Shown here in pieces: positions 57,528-64,000 of a DNA stretch of 64,000 bases (within the stretch, counting starts at the first letter, position 1; every line of letters begins with the position of its first letter). Origin of the DNA: Laspinema sp. D2d (GTDB taxonomy: Bacteria; Cyanobacteriota; Cyanobacteriia; Cyanobacteriales; Laspinemataceae); the NCBI RefSeq assembly GCF_025370755.1, contig NZ_JAMXFC010000002.1, positions 186,001-250,000 of the forward strand, written 5' to 3'. The notes under the pieces were generated by a model. The model was not told the origin of the DNA. It saw only the letters and a program-made list of their open reading frames with translations, and made no database searches. The position numbers and the translations under genes are program-made.

Positions 57528-57801
57528 TATCCCCTCTTAACTCACTAATGCCCCTGAGTTCTGTCTCTAATTCCGTTTCGTCATAATCGAATAAAATTAT
57601 CCCTCTTTGTGATAAAATATCCATAAATTCCAAGCGGTTGATTCCTGCTAATTCGGCGGCTTTTCCGAGAGAGAGTTTTTTTCCTTGAAAATAGGCAATG
57701 GCTGCCATTAGTCGCATCTCTTCCTTCAATTGCTCGCTGCCTAATTTTAAAGCAGCGAGGAGATCCTGAGAAATTTCAAAAGAAATGGTTTCTCGATTCA
57801 T
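57517..57801 (-). CDS. UPF0175 family antitoxin, module 2
   Basis: 94 residues. The UPF0175 core is LKEEMRLMAAIAYFQGKKLS then LGKAAELAGINRLEFMDILS, with the likely DNA-binding helix in LGKAAELAGI, and the ending LFDYDETELETELR is acidic. It is 5' to and overlaps the DUF3368 toxin gene. It shares the fold and the LGxAxxxAG signature with module 1 at 15286-15537, but the rest is dissimilar, so the two modules probably do not cross-neutralise. Confidence 0.85.
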   Translation of the reverse strand: MNRETISFEISQDLLAALKLGSEQLKEEMRLMAAIAYFQGKKLSLGKAAELAGINRLEFMDILSQRGIILFDYDETELETELRGISELRGDNDS

Positions 57802-57887
57802 AGAAAACCTCGGATGTTCAAATGATTTTTATAGACTTTCCATCAGTTTAGCCCACCGGGAGAAAACCGGCATTTTTGGGTTCCCCC

Positions 57888-58325
57888 TCATTCCCCACAA
57901 ATTTGAATCAGCAGATTGCGTTTTCGTGGTCCATCTAAATCAATTAACATCACCGATTGCCAAGTCCCCAAGGCTAAATTTCCCTCGACGATGGGAATGT
58001 ATTCGCTATTGTTGAGGGTGATTGCCATCAGATGGGAATGTCCGTTGATGGGTTCATCGGGAGGGACGACGCGCAGATGCAAATCGTTATGGAGATATTT
58101 GGCATCGGGAGGGGCTAATTTTTCCAAATAGACCTTGATATCATCCAGCAATCTTTCTTCATACTCGTTAATAAATAAAGCAGTGGTGGTATGTCGAGCA
58201 AATACCAGAACGTAACCATTTTTAACCGGATTTGTCTCTAGCAAGTCTTTGATGTAGGGATTCAGGTTATGAATGCTGATTCCCGCTTCGCTTTCAATGT
58301 CGATAAAATAGTTTGTGATAGTCAT
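57888..58325 (-). CDS. YjbQ/UPF0047 family protein
   Basis: 145 residues. It is the single-domain UPF0047 family, annotated as secondary thiamine-phosphate synthase on the basis of E. coli YjbQ activity; the cellular role is unsettled. Conserved elements are VFARHTTTALFINEYEERLL, YLHNDLHLR, NGHSHLMAITLNNSEYIPI and GTWQSVMLIDLDGPR. His residues in RHTTT and NGHSHLMA probably line the active site. Placement between mcrB and the toxin-antitoxin pair looks incidental. Confidence 0.88.
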   Translation of the reverse strand: MTITNYFIDIESEAGISIHNLNPYIKDLLETNPVKNGYVLVFARHTTTALFINEYEERLLDDIKVYLEKLAPPDAKYLHNDLHLRVVPPDEPINGHSHLMAITLNNSEYIPIVEGNLALGTWQSVMLIDLDGPRKRNLLIQICGE

Positions 58326-58515
58326 TGCCTTTGGGGATTTGATTGAGAGATTTTAGATAAACGGATAGAGATAGCAGTTTTCAATAGGGGGAGTTACTAA
58401 AATCTTAAACCTGTCATTCCCGGAAAAGCACCGAATCCAAGACAAGTTTGGATTTCGCCCGCATAAACACTGCCCTATCGGATCTTACCATAATTCCAAT
58501 TTTGAAAAATCAGGG

Positions 58516-60123
58516 TCAGGGTAAAATTGTTTTGGCGATCGCCTCCCAGCGGAAGGGTTCAAGTTTGTCCCTTTGATCGAAAAAATACTCTTCTAAATAA
58601 GGTTCGATTTCCATGCGCCAGATATCTTCGATTTGATACGCCAGATCGGGCAGCATAAAGAACGAGATACCCAGTTCATAATCGGGGTCATCGATTACCT
58701 GATTCACGCGCTGTAATGTGGCAATCAACCCATCAACCGGAAAATCGGTTGCTTCTCGTTCGTGATAACGCCGTAGAATCTCATAATTGGGGCGCAGTTC
58801 GATAAAAGCAAAGCGGCGACGCAGTGCATGATCCACGAGGGCGATCGAGCGATCGGCGGTATTCATCGTCCCAATAATCCGGATATTTTCAGGAATGCCA
58901 AACAGTTCATTACTGCCCGCTAAAGGAATTTTTTTATCCCGATATTCAAGTAAGTACATCAACTCTCCAAACACGCTAGAGAGATTCGCCCGGTTAATTT
59001 CATCAATAATTAAAACACAAGTATCTTCACAAGACTCTGCTTTTTTACAAAATTCCAAAAACCGCCCTGGAACCACTGGATAATCAAGCTGTCCATGCTC
59101 GTTTGCTTGAGGGCGAATCCCTTGGATAAAATCCTCATAACAATAAGCGGGATGAAATTGCACCAGTTCCATGAACCCATCACCGCCCCCAATTAAATGC
59201 TTGGCAAGCTGTTTTGCAAGGTAAGTTTTTCCCGTACCAGGGGGACCTTGTAATATGGCTTGCTTTTTGCGATTAATGGCGTAGCTCCATCGCTTTAATA
59301 GGTCTTCACTAATGCCCGTTTTAGCAGCGCAGTCAGCTAGAGTATATTCGGGTTGGACAGTTTGGGGTATTAACTCTATCGGTTGTTCAGCGATTTTATT
59401 TAAGGTAGAAAGAGTGGGGGCGCTGAAATCATATTTTTTGACAGCCACCAGCCAATAGCAAAACATATCAAATAAGTCACCTTCCTGCATAGCTGGGACT
59501 CCAGGCTGCTGCATTTCTTTAGCCAGTTTATTAATCAATTGTTTCGCAGTGGCATTAGCAGAAGGATAGTCGGTAAGTTTTGGACTAAAATCTGTATTGG
59601 CAAAATGATTAATAACTAATCTTGAGTTTTCATCAACTATAAGAAAGTCATCTGGCTTGAGCGCATTCAAAATGGGAGTAATAATTTCTGCGGAAAAATT
59701 TTCTAAAGGCAAAAAGTTTGAAAGCGTAATACAAGATGTAGATAACTGATTTGGATCGTTGTTACACTGTTGAATAAAATTATAAATTGCATCAGAAATA
59801 CCTGAATAATTTGATTCTTGGCTAAACCATGAGTCTTCAAACAATGTTTCCCAGTTTCCATTAATTGATGGCGATGTATGTATCCAACCTCCTTCTTTGT
59901 TACTGCTAGATGATTCGTCATGCAGCAGTAAGTGTAGAATTACATATTTTGTAATACCTCGGCCAGAATCCGCAGCTTCCGATATCCAATTAAAATTGCG
60001 ACGCCCCTGCTTTTGTTGTTCATTATGAGCAGAGATATGTGCAATTCCTTTAGGGGTGAAAGGATATGTTTTTACAAATTCATTAAATAAATTTATTAAC
60101 TTTGTATCCAACATTTTCATCAT
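58516..60123 (-). CDS. mcrB: McrB-like AAA+ GTPase/ATPase
   Basis: 535 residues. It is the motor subunit of a McrBC-type type IV restriction system. The AAA+ core is at about residues 285-510: Walker A GPPGTGKT (293-300), Walker B LIIDEINRAN (371-380), and the McrB signature MNTADRSIALVDHALRRRF (420-438). Residues 1-230 form a helical and beta-rich N-terminal region of a kind seen in other McrB homologues (FTPKGIAHISAHNEQQ, LLIVDENSRLVIN-like); it likely recognises modified DNA. Several ATGs cluster at the start (ATGATGAAAATG). A 52-bp tandem repeat lies immediately upstream. The N-terminal half is AT-rich compared with the AAA+ part. Confidence 0.9.
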   Translation of the reverse strand: MMKMLDTKLINLFNEFVKTYPFTPKGIAHISAHNEQQKQGRRNFNWISEAADSGRGITKYVILHLLLHDESSSSNKEGGWIHTSPSINGNWETLFEDSWFSQESNYSGISDAIYNFIQQCNNDPNQLSTSCITLSNFLPLENFSAEIITPILNALKPDDFLIVDENSRLVINHFANTDFSPKLTDYPSANATAKQLINKLAKEMQQPGVPAMQEGDLFDMFCYWLVAVKKYDFSAPTLSTLNKIAEQPIELIPQTVQPEYTLADCAAKTGISEDLLKRWSYAINRKKQAILQGPPGTGKTYLAKQLAKHLIGGGDGFMELVQFHPAYCYEDFIQGIRPQANEHGQLDYPVVPGRFLEFCKKAESCEDTCVLIIDEINRANLSSVFGELMYLLEYRDKKIPLAGSNELFGIPENIRIIGTMNTADRSIALVDHALRRRFAFIELRPNYEILRRYHEREATDFPVDGLIATLQRVNQVIDDPDYELGISFFMLPDLAYQIEDIWRMEIEPYLEEYFFDQRDKLEPFRWEAIAKTILP

Positions 60124-60225
60124 TGTTTACTTTTAGATTTTGGTACTTTATTTAACTATAAAACATTCATTTTATTGTTTACTTTTAGATTTTGGTACTT
60201 TATTTAACTATAAAACATTCATTTT
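60122..60225. repeat. 52-bp tandem direct repeat (two copies) upstream of mcrB
   Basis: ATTGTTTACTTTTAGATTTT... begins at 60122 and again at 60174, with exact identity over 52 bases. The second copy is thus also upstream of the first. Both contain TATAGTTAAATAAAG on the minus strand, which could be promoter-like. Copy one abuts the mcrB start. Confidence 0.95.
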
Positions 60226-60252
60226 TATGATTATTTTTATAATTAAACTATG

Positions 60253-60693
60253 TTATTCATCAGCTTTTAACGCCATTCCTTTCAAGCACTCCAATTCGGG
60301 ATAGCTCAGGTATTTATAACTTTGAGGAGGATGAAAATTTTTCCATTTTTTTTTAATAATTTCTAGGGATATAGGGGGTTTAAAATCTTCTGATTTTTTC
60401 AGGAAAATACCATATCCTAAATTACAATTTTGATAGTATTCTTTAAATTCAATTTTACTTATTCCTGCTAGTGTTTTAACTTTATCCCATAACTTGCTCG
60501 GAGTATCTTGAATAATGTTTTCAACATAAAATATTCCCGATACTGCTTTAACTGGTGACGAAACATACACTAATACAAAATCTCCTGTACTAACATTAGG
60601 CTTAAGCCTCCGCAACTCCACTTTTTTGGTTTCATTAAACAATTTGACTGCATATTTGGGACGAACAGATAATAATAAAATTTTGTTTGACAT
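60253..60693 (-). CDS. ASCH-domain (PUA-like) protein
   Basis: 146 residues. The ASCH/PUA-like fold is suggested by KILLLSVRPKYAVKLFNETK at the N-terminus, KVELRRLKPNVSTGDFVLVY, SSPVKAVSGIFYVENIIQDT, and GYGIFLKKSEDF. ASCH domains bind RNA or modified nucleotides and often occur in toxin-antitoxin or stress-response contexts. I choose the ATG at 60693 over a TTG at 60702. It follows the GNAT-PIN gene with about 20 bp between, so they form an operon. The Lys-rich C-terminus (EIIKKKWKNF) and its AT-rich coding are unlike the flanking genes. Confidence 0.75.
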   Translation of the reverse strand: MSNKILLLSVRPKYAVKLFNETKKVELRRLKPNVSTGDFVLVYVSSPVKAVSGIFYVENIIQDTPSKLWDKVKTLAGISKIEFKEYYQNCNLGYGIFLKKSEDFKPPISLEIIKKKWKNFHPPQSYKYLSYPELECLKGMALKADE

Positions 60694-60713
60694 TTTTATC
60701 AAGAATAGAAAAT

Positions 60714-62849
60714 CTAACGACCTAAACTGTAAATTCTATGAAAAGCATTAATATTAATATACCTTAAACTTTGCATAGTTTCCGAGTCTTTTTGGAGAAT
60801 TTGCCTAACCTTGTCGAGTTGAATGGGATTTTCAAAGACCTCCGTTTCACTGAATTTTAAAGCCATTATATCTTGATTTTCATCATTTCTGGCTATATCC
60901 ATTAAATCTTTTAAAGTGTAGATCCCCAAATTTTTGAATCGCTGATATAAATCTTTGGGTTTCCCAAAAACAACATCGTCTAAAATAGAACAGGCCCTAA
61001 TACATTTTACTTCATGTTCACTATAGCCTCTATCATTATCCTGACTAACATACCATAGTATTCTACCACTTACTCCAGGTTTTAAGTGTTGAGATCCGCC
61101 TTTTGTACTTTTATAAAAAACTGCTTCTCTATTAATAGCTAATTCCGTTGTATTATAAAGTAAATATTTATTCGCTAAATCATAATCGAATAGTTCTCTA
61201 GCCCAAGTTGGCTTAATAGGAATTATAAAGTTTGGTATGGGAGCATCAATAATTTTTGCGGGCCAAAGATATCGCTCCATTTTTAACATAAGTTTACCAT
61301 CCATTGTTGAAGCTAGTTCTTTAAGACCTGTGGCAAGTTGATGGCAAAAATAATATTCTTCTCCCAAATCAGATGCTAAAAAATTGAGACGCTCAGATAG
61401 TTTTTGAGCTGTTTCTGCAACAGCCAGATTAACCTTAATCAAACCATTGGTTACCGTGGTAAAGTTGTCTTCTTGAATAGCTATTTTGACAAAATCATTA
61501 AGAAAACAATCGGTAATCCTTGTAAACATTTTATTATTAAATGCAGATCTTGATGTTGCTTTCAACAAAATGTGACGAATTAGAGTATTTCCTAATTTTT
61601 TTCCTAAAATATTGTCGGCAATTCTCAAAACAGGAATTTCTAACTCATACTCATGAGATTTGTTTTTGTTGGTATCATAGATACACAGGGTAATTGGTGT
61701 ATTATGTTTATCGGAAACAACGTTGCACTCAAACCGAGCAGGTTCAGTAATATACCGAAGCAATAGCTGCTGGAATTCAGATTTACTTTGACCCTCTATT
61801 GAAGAATAAAAAGAATCAACTAACAAATCAATTTCACTCGCTTGAACTGATTTCTCTATTAAATTAGTGCCAGCTATACTAGCAGGCTGATAGGAAGGTT
61901 TTTGGCGAAGGTAGTCAATTTTAATAATTAGCTCTTGGGGGGTAATTATAGAAACCTTAAATTTTTCATATATTTTTTCAGTTACTCCTTCCACTAATTG
62001 TAATTGGTTAGTTATAAATAAACGAGATTCAGAAGCAATACATTTCGCTAAATGTCTTAAGCTAAATAATACACTATGGTCCTTAGTTATTTGTTTTAAA
62101 TCACACAATACTGAATCAACTTTAGAGGATTCAGAAGGTATAATTATAAAATTTTCAGTTAATTTTCGCAAATTTTTCTTGTCTTGCTCTGACTTAATTG
62201 GACGGATGTCATTGAAAATTTCGTCAACCAAACAAATTGTAACATCAGCTTGCAGCCAGTCTGTCAATAAAAGTTTTGAATCGGCGTTTTTATCCAGTTT
62301 TTCAGGGCTGGCTAATTCAAAGAAAATATTTTTATCTATAACAACACATAGAGTTTTTTCTAGTTGCTTTTGAGTGGCAGCATAAACGAGGGGTAATTGC
62401 TTATTCTCTAACCACCAAAATGCATTAGTCTTGCCCAATGTTCTTGCTTTTTTATCATGACTCCACACAAAACCTAATTTAGGCCACATTTCGGTTACTT
62501 CATAATCTGTGCGGCAGGTCAAGCCAATGCCACTATATTCTTTAGTTTCCTCTTTTAGCAAGTCTACTAGCTTTTTAGCAATGCCCATGCCTCGGTGTGA
62601 CTCAGCTACACATAAATGCTTAAGTGTTATCCTATCACAAGTTTCAGCTTTCCCATATAAAAGATAGCCCACGCATTTCTTGTTAGAATCAATAGCTACA
62701 ATAATCTGACGCCGTGAAGCATGATCCTGAAAAGCTCCTTTAGGAAAAAAGCTTAAAGTCTTTTTGTTGGAATCCCCTAATGCAATTACTGCTTCCAAAT
62801 AGGGTGATTGAGCGTCGATAATTTCCAGCTTCACTTCGTTTTTATGCAT
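60714..62849 (-). CDS. GNAT-PIN-PUA-like multidomain protein
   Basis: About 711 residues. Residues ~5-150 form a GNAT acetyltransferase, with the acetyl-CoA loop SHRGMGIAKKLVDLL and GYLLYGKAE. Residues ~165-310 resemble a PIN nuclease domain: VVIDKNIFFELAS (Asp172), CLVDEIFNDI, and SRLFITNQLQLV, where Asn281 stands at a position usually Asp. Residues ~380-550 are helical, without recognised motifs. The C-terminal ~130 residues (VFYKSTKGGSQHLKPGVSGR, ILWYVSQDN, CIRACSILDDVVFGKPKDLY) look like a PUA/ASCH-like fold. The frame begins with TTG at 62873, but the ATG at 62849 is preferred. AT-rich and free of HIP1. Function unknown; a toxin or RNA-modifying defence role is inferred. Confidence 0.72.
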   Translation of the reverse strand: MHKNEVKLEIIDAQSPYLEAVIALGDSNKKTLSFFPKGAFQDHASRRQIIVAIDSNKKCVGYLLYGKAETCDRITLKHLCVAESHRGMGIAKKLVDLLKEETKEYSGIGLTCRTDYEVTEMWPKLGFVWSHDKKARTLGKTNAFWWLENKQLPLVYAATQKQLEKTLCVVIDKNIFFELASPEKLDKNADSKLLLTDWLQADVTICLVDEIFNDIRPIKSEQDKKNLRKLTENFIIIPSESSKVDSVLCDLKQITKDHSVLFSLRHLAKCIASESRLFITNQLQLVEGVTEKIYEKFKVSIITPQELIIKIDYLRQKPSYQPASIAGTNLIEKSVQASEIDLLVDSFYSSIEGQSKSEFQQLLLRYITEPARFECNVVSDKHNTPITLCIYDTNKNKSHEYELEIPVLRIADNILGKKLGNTLIRHILLKATSRSAFNNKMFTRITDCFLNDFVKIAIQEDNFTTVTNGLIKVNLAVAETAQKLSERLNFLASDLGEEYYFCHQLATGLKELASTMDGKLMLKMERYLWPAKIIDAPIPNFIIPIKPTWARELFDYDLANKYLLYNTTELAINREAVFYKSTKGGSQHLKPGVSGRILWYVSQDNDRGYSEHEVKCIRACSILDDVVFGKPKDLYQRFKNLGIYTLKDLMDIARNDENQDIMALKFSETEVFENPIQLDKVRQILQKDSETMQSLRYININAFHRIYSLGR

Positions 62850-62909
62850 AGCTATTTTCGCTAAACGCTTCAATTTGGATTATAACATACAAATCTTACC
62901 CTGCTTTAT

Positions 62910-63935
62910 CTATCTTACCCAATCTGGGGCATTCGGGAGTAAGGCGTAAAGGGTTTTTAACGTTTCGATATCTTTCTGAAACCAACTCTCCATCCACTGA
63001 CTGTATCCTGCTATAACGTTACCCTCCAAGGCTTTCCCTTGCAAGACTTGGGTAATCAAATAGGCGGCCATCATGCCGGACATGATGGCTTTTAAGACTC
63101 CATGAGAGGAGGCTGGATCTAGGACTGTGGCGGCATCTCCAACTAGAAAATAACCCGGTCCAGCAGGGGGAAAAACTTGTCTCCAAGTGACATCGGCAAC
63201 GGCGGGTTTTTTCCAGGGTTTTAGGGTTTGGAATTCGGGGGGTTGCCAGTTTTTTTCTAGGGGTTTGTGGTGGAAATCTAGGCGAGTCCATTGGTAGAGT
63301 TGGGGACGGACTTTGGCGGTCCAAATCCATCCCCCTTCGCCTGCTACGATCGCCGGTGCATGATCTCGAATAGGACAGTCTCCTTGGACATAGCCATAAT
63401 GGGCGATTAAGGGGGGAGAAAATGGGTTAATTGCTAACTTTAATTGTTTGGCTAACCATTGTCTACTGCCGGTGGCATCGACTGCAAATTTTGCCTTGAT
63501 TTCACCTTGGTTCGTGGCGATTCCTGTAACTCGGTTTTGGCTGACAATCGGATGTGAGGCGCGGCAGGGTTGGTGGACTTTGACGCCTAATTCCACCGCC
63601 CGATCGCGCAAGATTGTATCAAAATCCGCCCGCCATGCCTGAAATCCCTGCCAAGGTCCAGTTTCATCGGACCCAAAGGGTTCAAACCGGCGATTGCTCT
63701 CCCATTGTATCCAGTTTCCGGGATGACGCAGGAATCCGGCAGTTAAGAGGCGACTGCCGACTCCTAACTGCTGTAACAGGGGTTCAATGCCGGGGTGAAG
63801 GGTTTCCCCCGGGCGATCGCGGGGGAAAGATTCCGCTTCGGCAATCGCCACTCGGAACCCTTGCTGTGCCAAGGCAATGGCGGCAGCAGTGCCTCCCGGA
63901 CCACTCCCGGCGATCGCCACGTCCACCTCACACAT
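62910..63935 (-). CDS. FAD-dependent oxidoreductase (halogenase/LodB/GGR-like)
   Basis: 341 residues. The N-terminal FAD-binding motif is VAIAGSGPGGTAAAIALAQQ followed by FRVAIAEAESFPRDRPGETL, typical of the group that includes tryptophan halogenases, geranylgeranyl reductases and LodB/GoxB flavoproteins. AKFAVDATGSRQWLAK and GYFLVGDAATVLDPASSHGV (the second FAD-contact motif, with GDA) are clear. The halogenase Lys and WxWxIP motif are not visible, so halogenation is not supported. The start overlaps the stop of the upstream gene that runs off the window edge, suggesting translational coupling. The LodB-like possibility would imply a LodA/GoxA partner. Confidence 0.85.
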   Translation of the reverse strand: MCEVDVAIAGSGPGGTAAAIALAQQGFRVAIAEAESFPRDRPGETLHPGIEPLLQQLGVGSRLLTAGFLRHPGNWIQWESNRRFEPFGSDETGPWQGFQAWRADFDTILRDRAVELGVKVHQPCRASHPIVSQNRVTGIATNQGEIKAKFAVDATGSRQWLAKQLKLAINPFSPPLIAHYGYVQGDCPIRDHAPAIVAGEGGWIWTAKVRPQLYQWTRLDFHHKPLEKNWQPPEFQTLKPWKKPAVADVTWRQVFPPAGPGYFLVGDAATVLDPASSHGVLKAIMSGMMAAYLITQVLQGKALEGNVIAGYSQWMESWFQKDIETLKTLYALLPNAPDWVR

Positions 63936-64000
63936 TTTTCGATTCCCAGACGCCGGAATCCCGTTTCATCAACACCCGCAGTCCATCCACAAACAGGGTG
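63928..64000 (-). CDS. 3' end of a gene running off the right edge
   Basis: On the minus strand the frame reads TLFVDGLRVLMKRDSGVWES and KNV, then TGA at 63930-63928, overlapping the start of the FAD-dependent oxidoreductase gene (ATG 63935). Only about 23 codons are available. The overlap supports it as a true coding end. If the oxidoreductase is LodB-like, this might be a LodA/GoxA-type CTQ oxidase; the fragment itself gives no proof. Confidence 0.55.
   Translation of the reverse strand, partial: TLFVDGLRVLMKRDSGVWESKNV

Noticed and set aside
62910-63935. Flavin-dependent halogenase
   Set aside because: The FAD motifs fit the superfamily, but the WxWxIP motif typical of halogenases is not seen.

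Overview
The window comes from a cyanobacterium, most likely a filamentous, gas-vacuolate form of the Oscillatoriales type. The direct evidence is the very frequent HIP1 palindrome (GCGATCGC), a petH gene encoding ferredoxin-NADP reductase with an N-terminal CpcD-like linker, phosphoribulokinase, a complete-looking gas-vesicle gene set, and many cyanobacterial families (DUF1997, DUF2358, DUF4079, DUF2470, MASE1 sensors, Uma2 proteins). The genus is an inference. I found no rRNA, tRNA or CRISPR array.

Layout. 0-15.6 kb holds mostly housekeeping and signalling genes: the 5' part of uvrA, an ankyrin-repeat protein, small cyanobacterial families, a GH104-like lysozyme, an M48 peptidase, a Ser/Thr kinase with TPRs, a SagB-type oxidoreductase and a UPF0175/DUF3368 toxin-antitoxin pair. 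16-29 kb is an old tandem duplication. A PLP-type aminotransferase gene is followed by a MASE1/histidine kinase/receiver/PP2C hybrid, then by a relict of the mnmE 3' end fused to a relict of the aminotransferase 3' end, then by a second full kinase, and finally by intact mnmE. A lipoprotein/multicopper-oxidase pair and a MITE-like element lie between the second kinase and mnmE. 29-39.5 kb carries a DUF2062 protein, two Uma2 proteins, an operon of two WD40 proteins (one with SLH domains, one with a degenerate trypsin-like domain), methyltransferases, homoserine dehydrogenase and petH. 40-50 kb has prk, a CDC48-like double AAA protein, a double ArsA/Get3-like ATPase and a large LamG protein.

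50.3-55.7 kb is the gas-vesicle locus. It has two divergent arms, gvpA-gvpC-gvpN on the minus strand and gvpJ-gvpK-gvpF/L-gvpG on the plus strand, separated by about 1.2 kb without genes. A convergent coiled-coil gene, possibly gvpV, closes the locus.

55.8-62.9 kb looks like a defence island, all on the minus strand. It contains a multidomain GNAT-PIN-PUA-like protein, a small ASCH-domain protein, McrB, YjbQ, a UPF0175/DUF3368 toxin-antitoxin pair and McrC. The 60.1-62.9 kb part is AT-rich and I see no HIP1 sites in it, which suggests later acquisition. The GNAT-PIN-PUA/ASCH pair is the best candidate in this window for an uncharacterised system. The window ends with an FAD-dependent oxidoreductase that overlaps the 3' end of a gene running off the right edge.

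Repeats are a strong theme: two MITE-like elements, several dispersed palindrome families, G-rich microsatellites, and a 52-bp tandem repeat directly upstream of mcrB.
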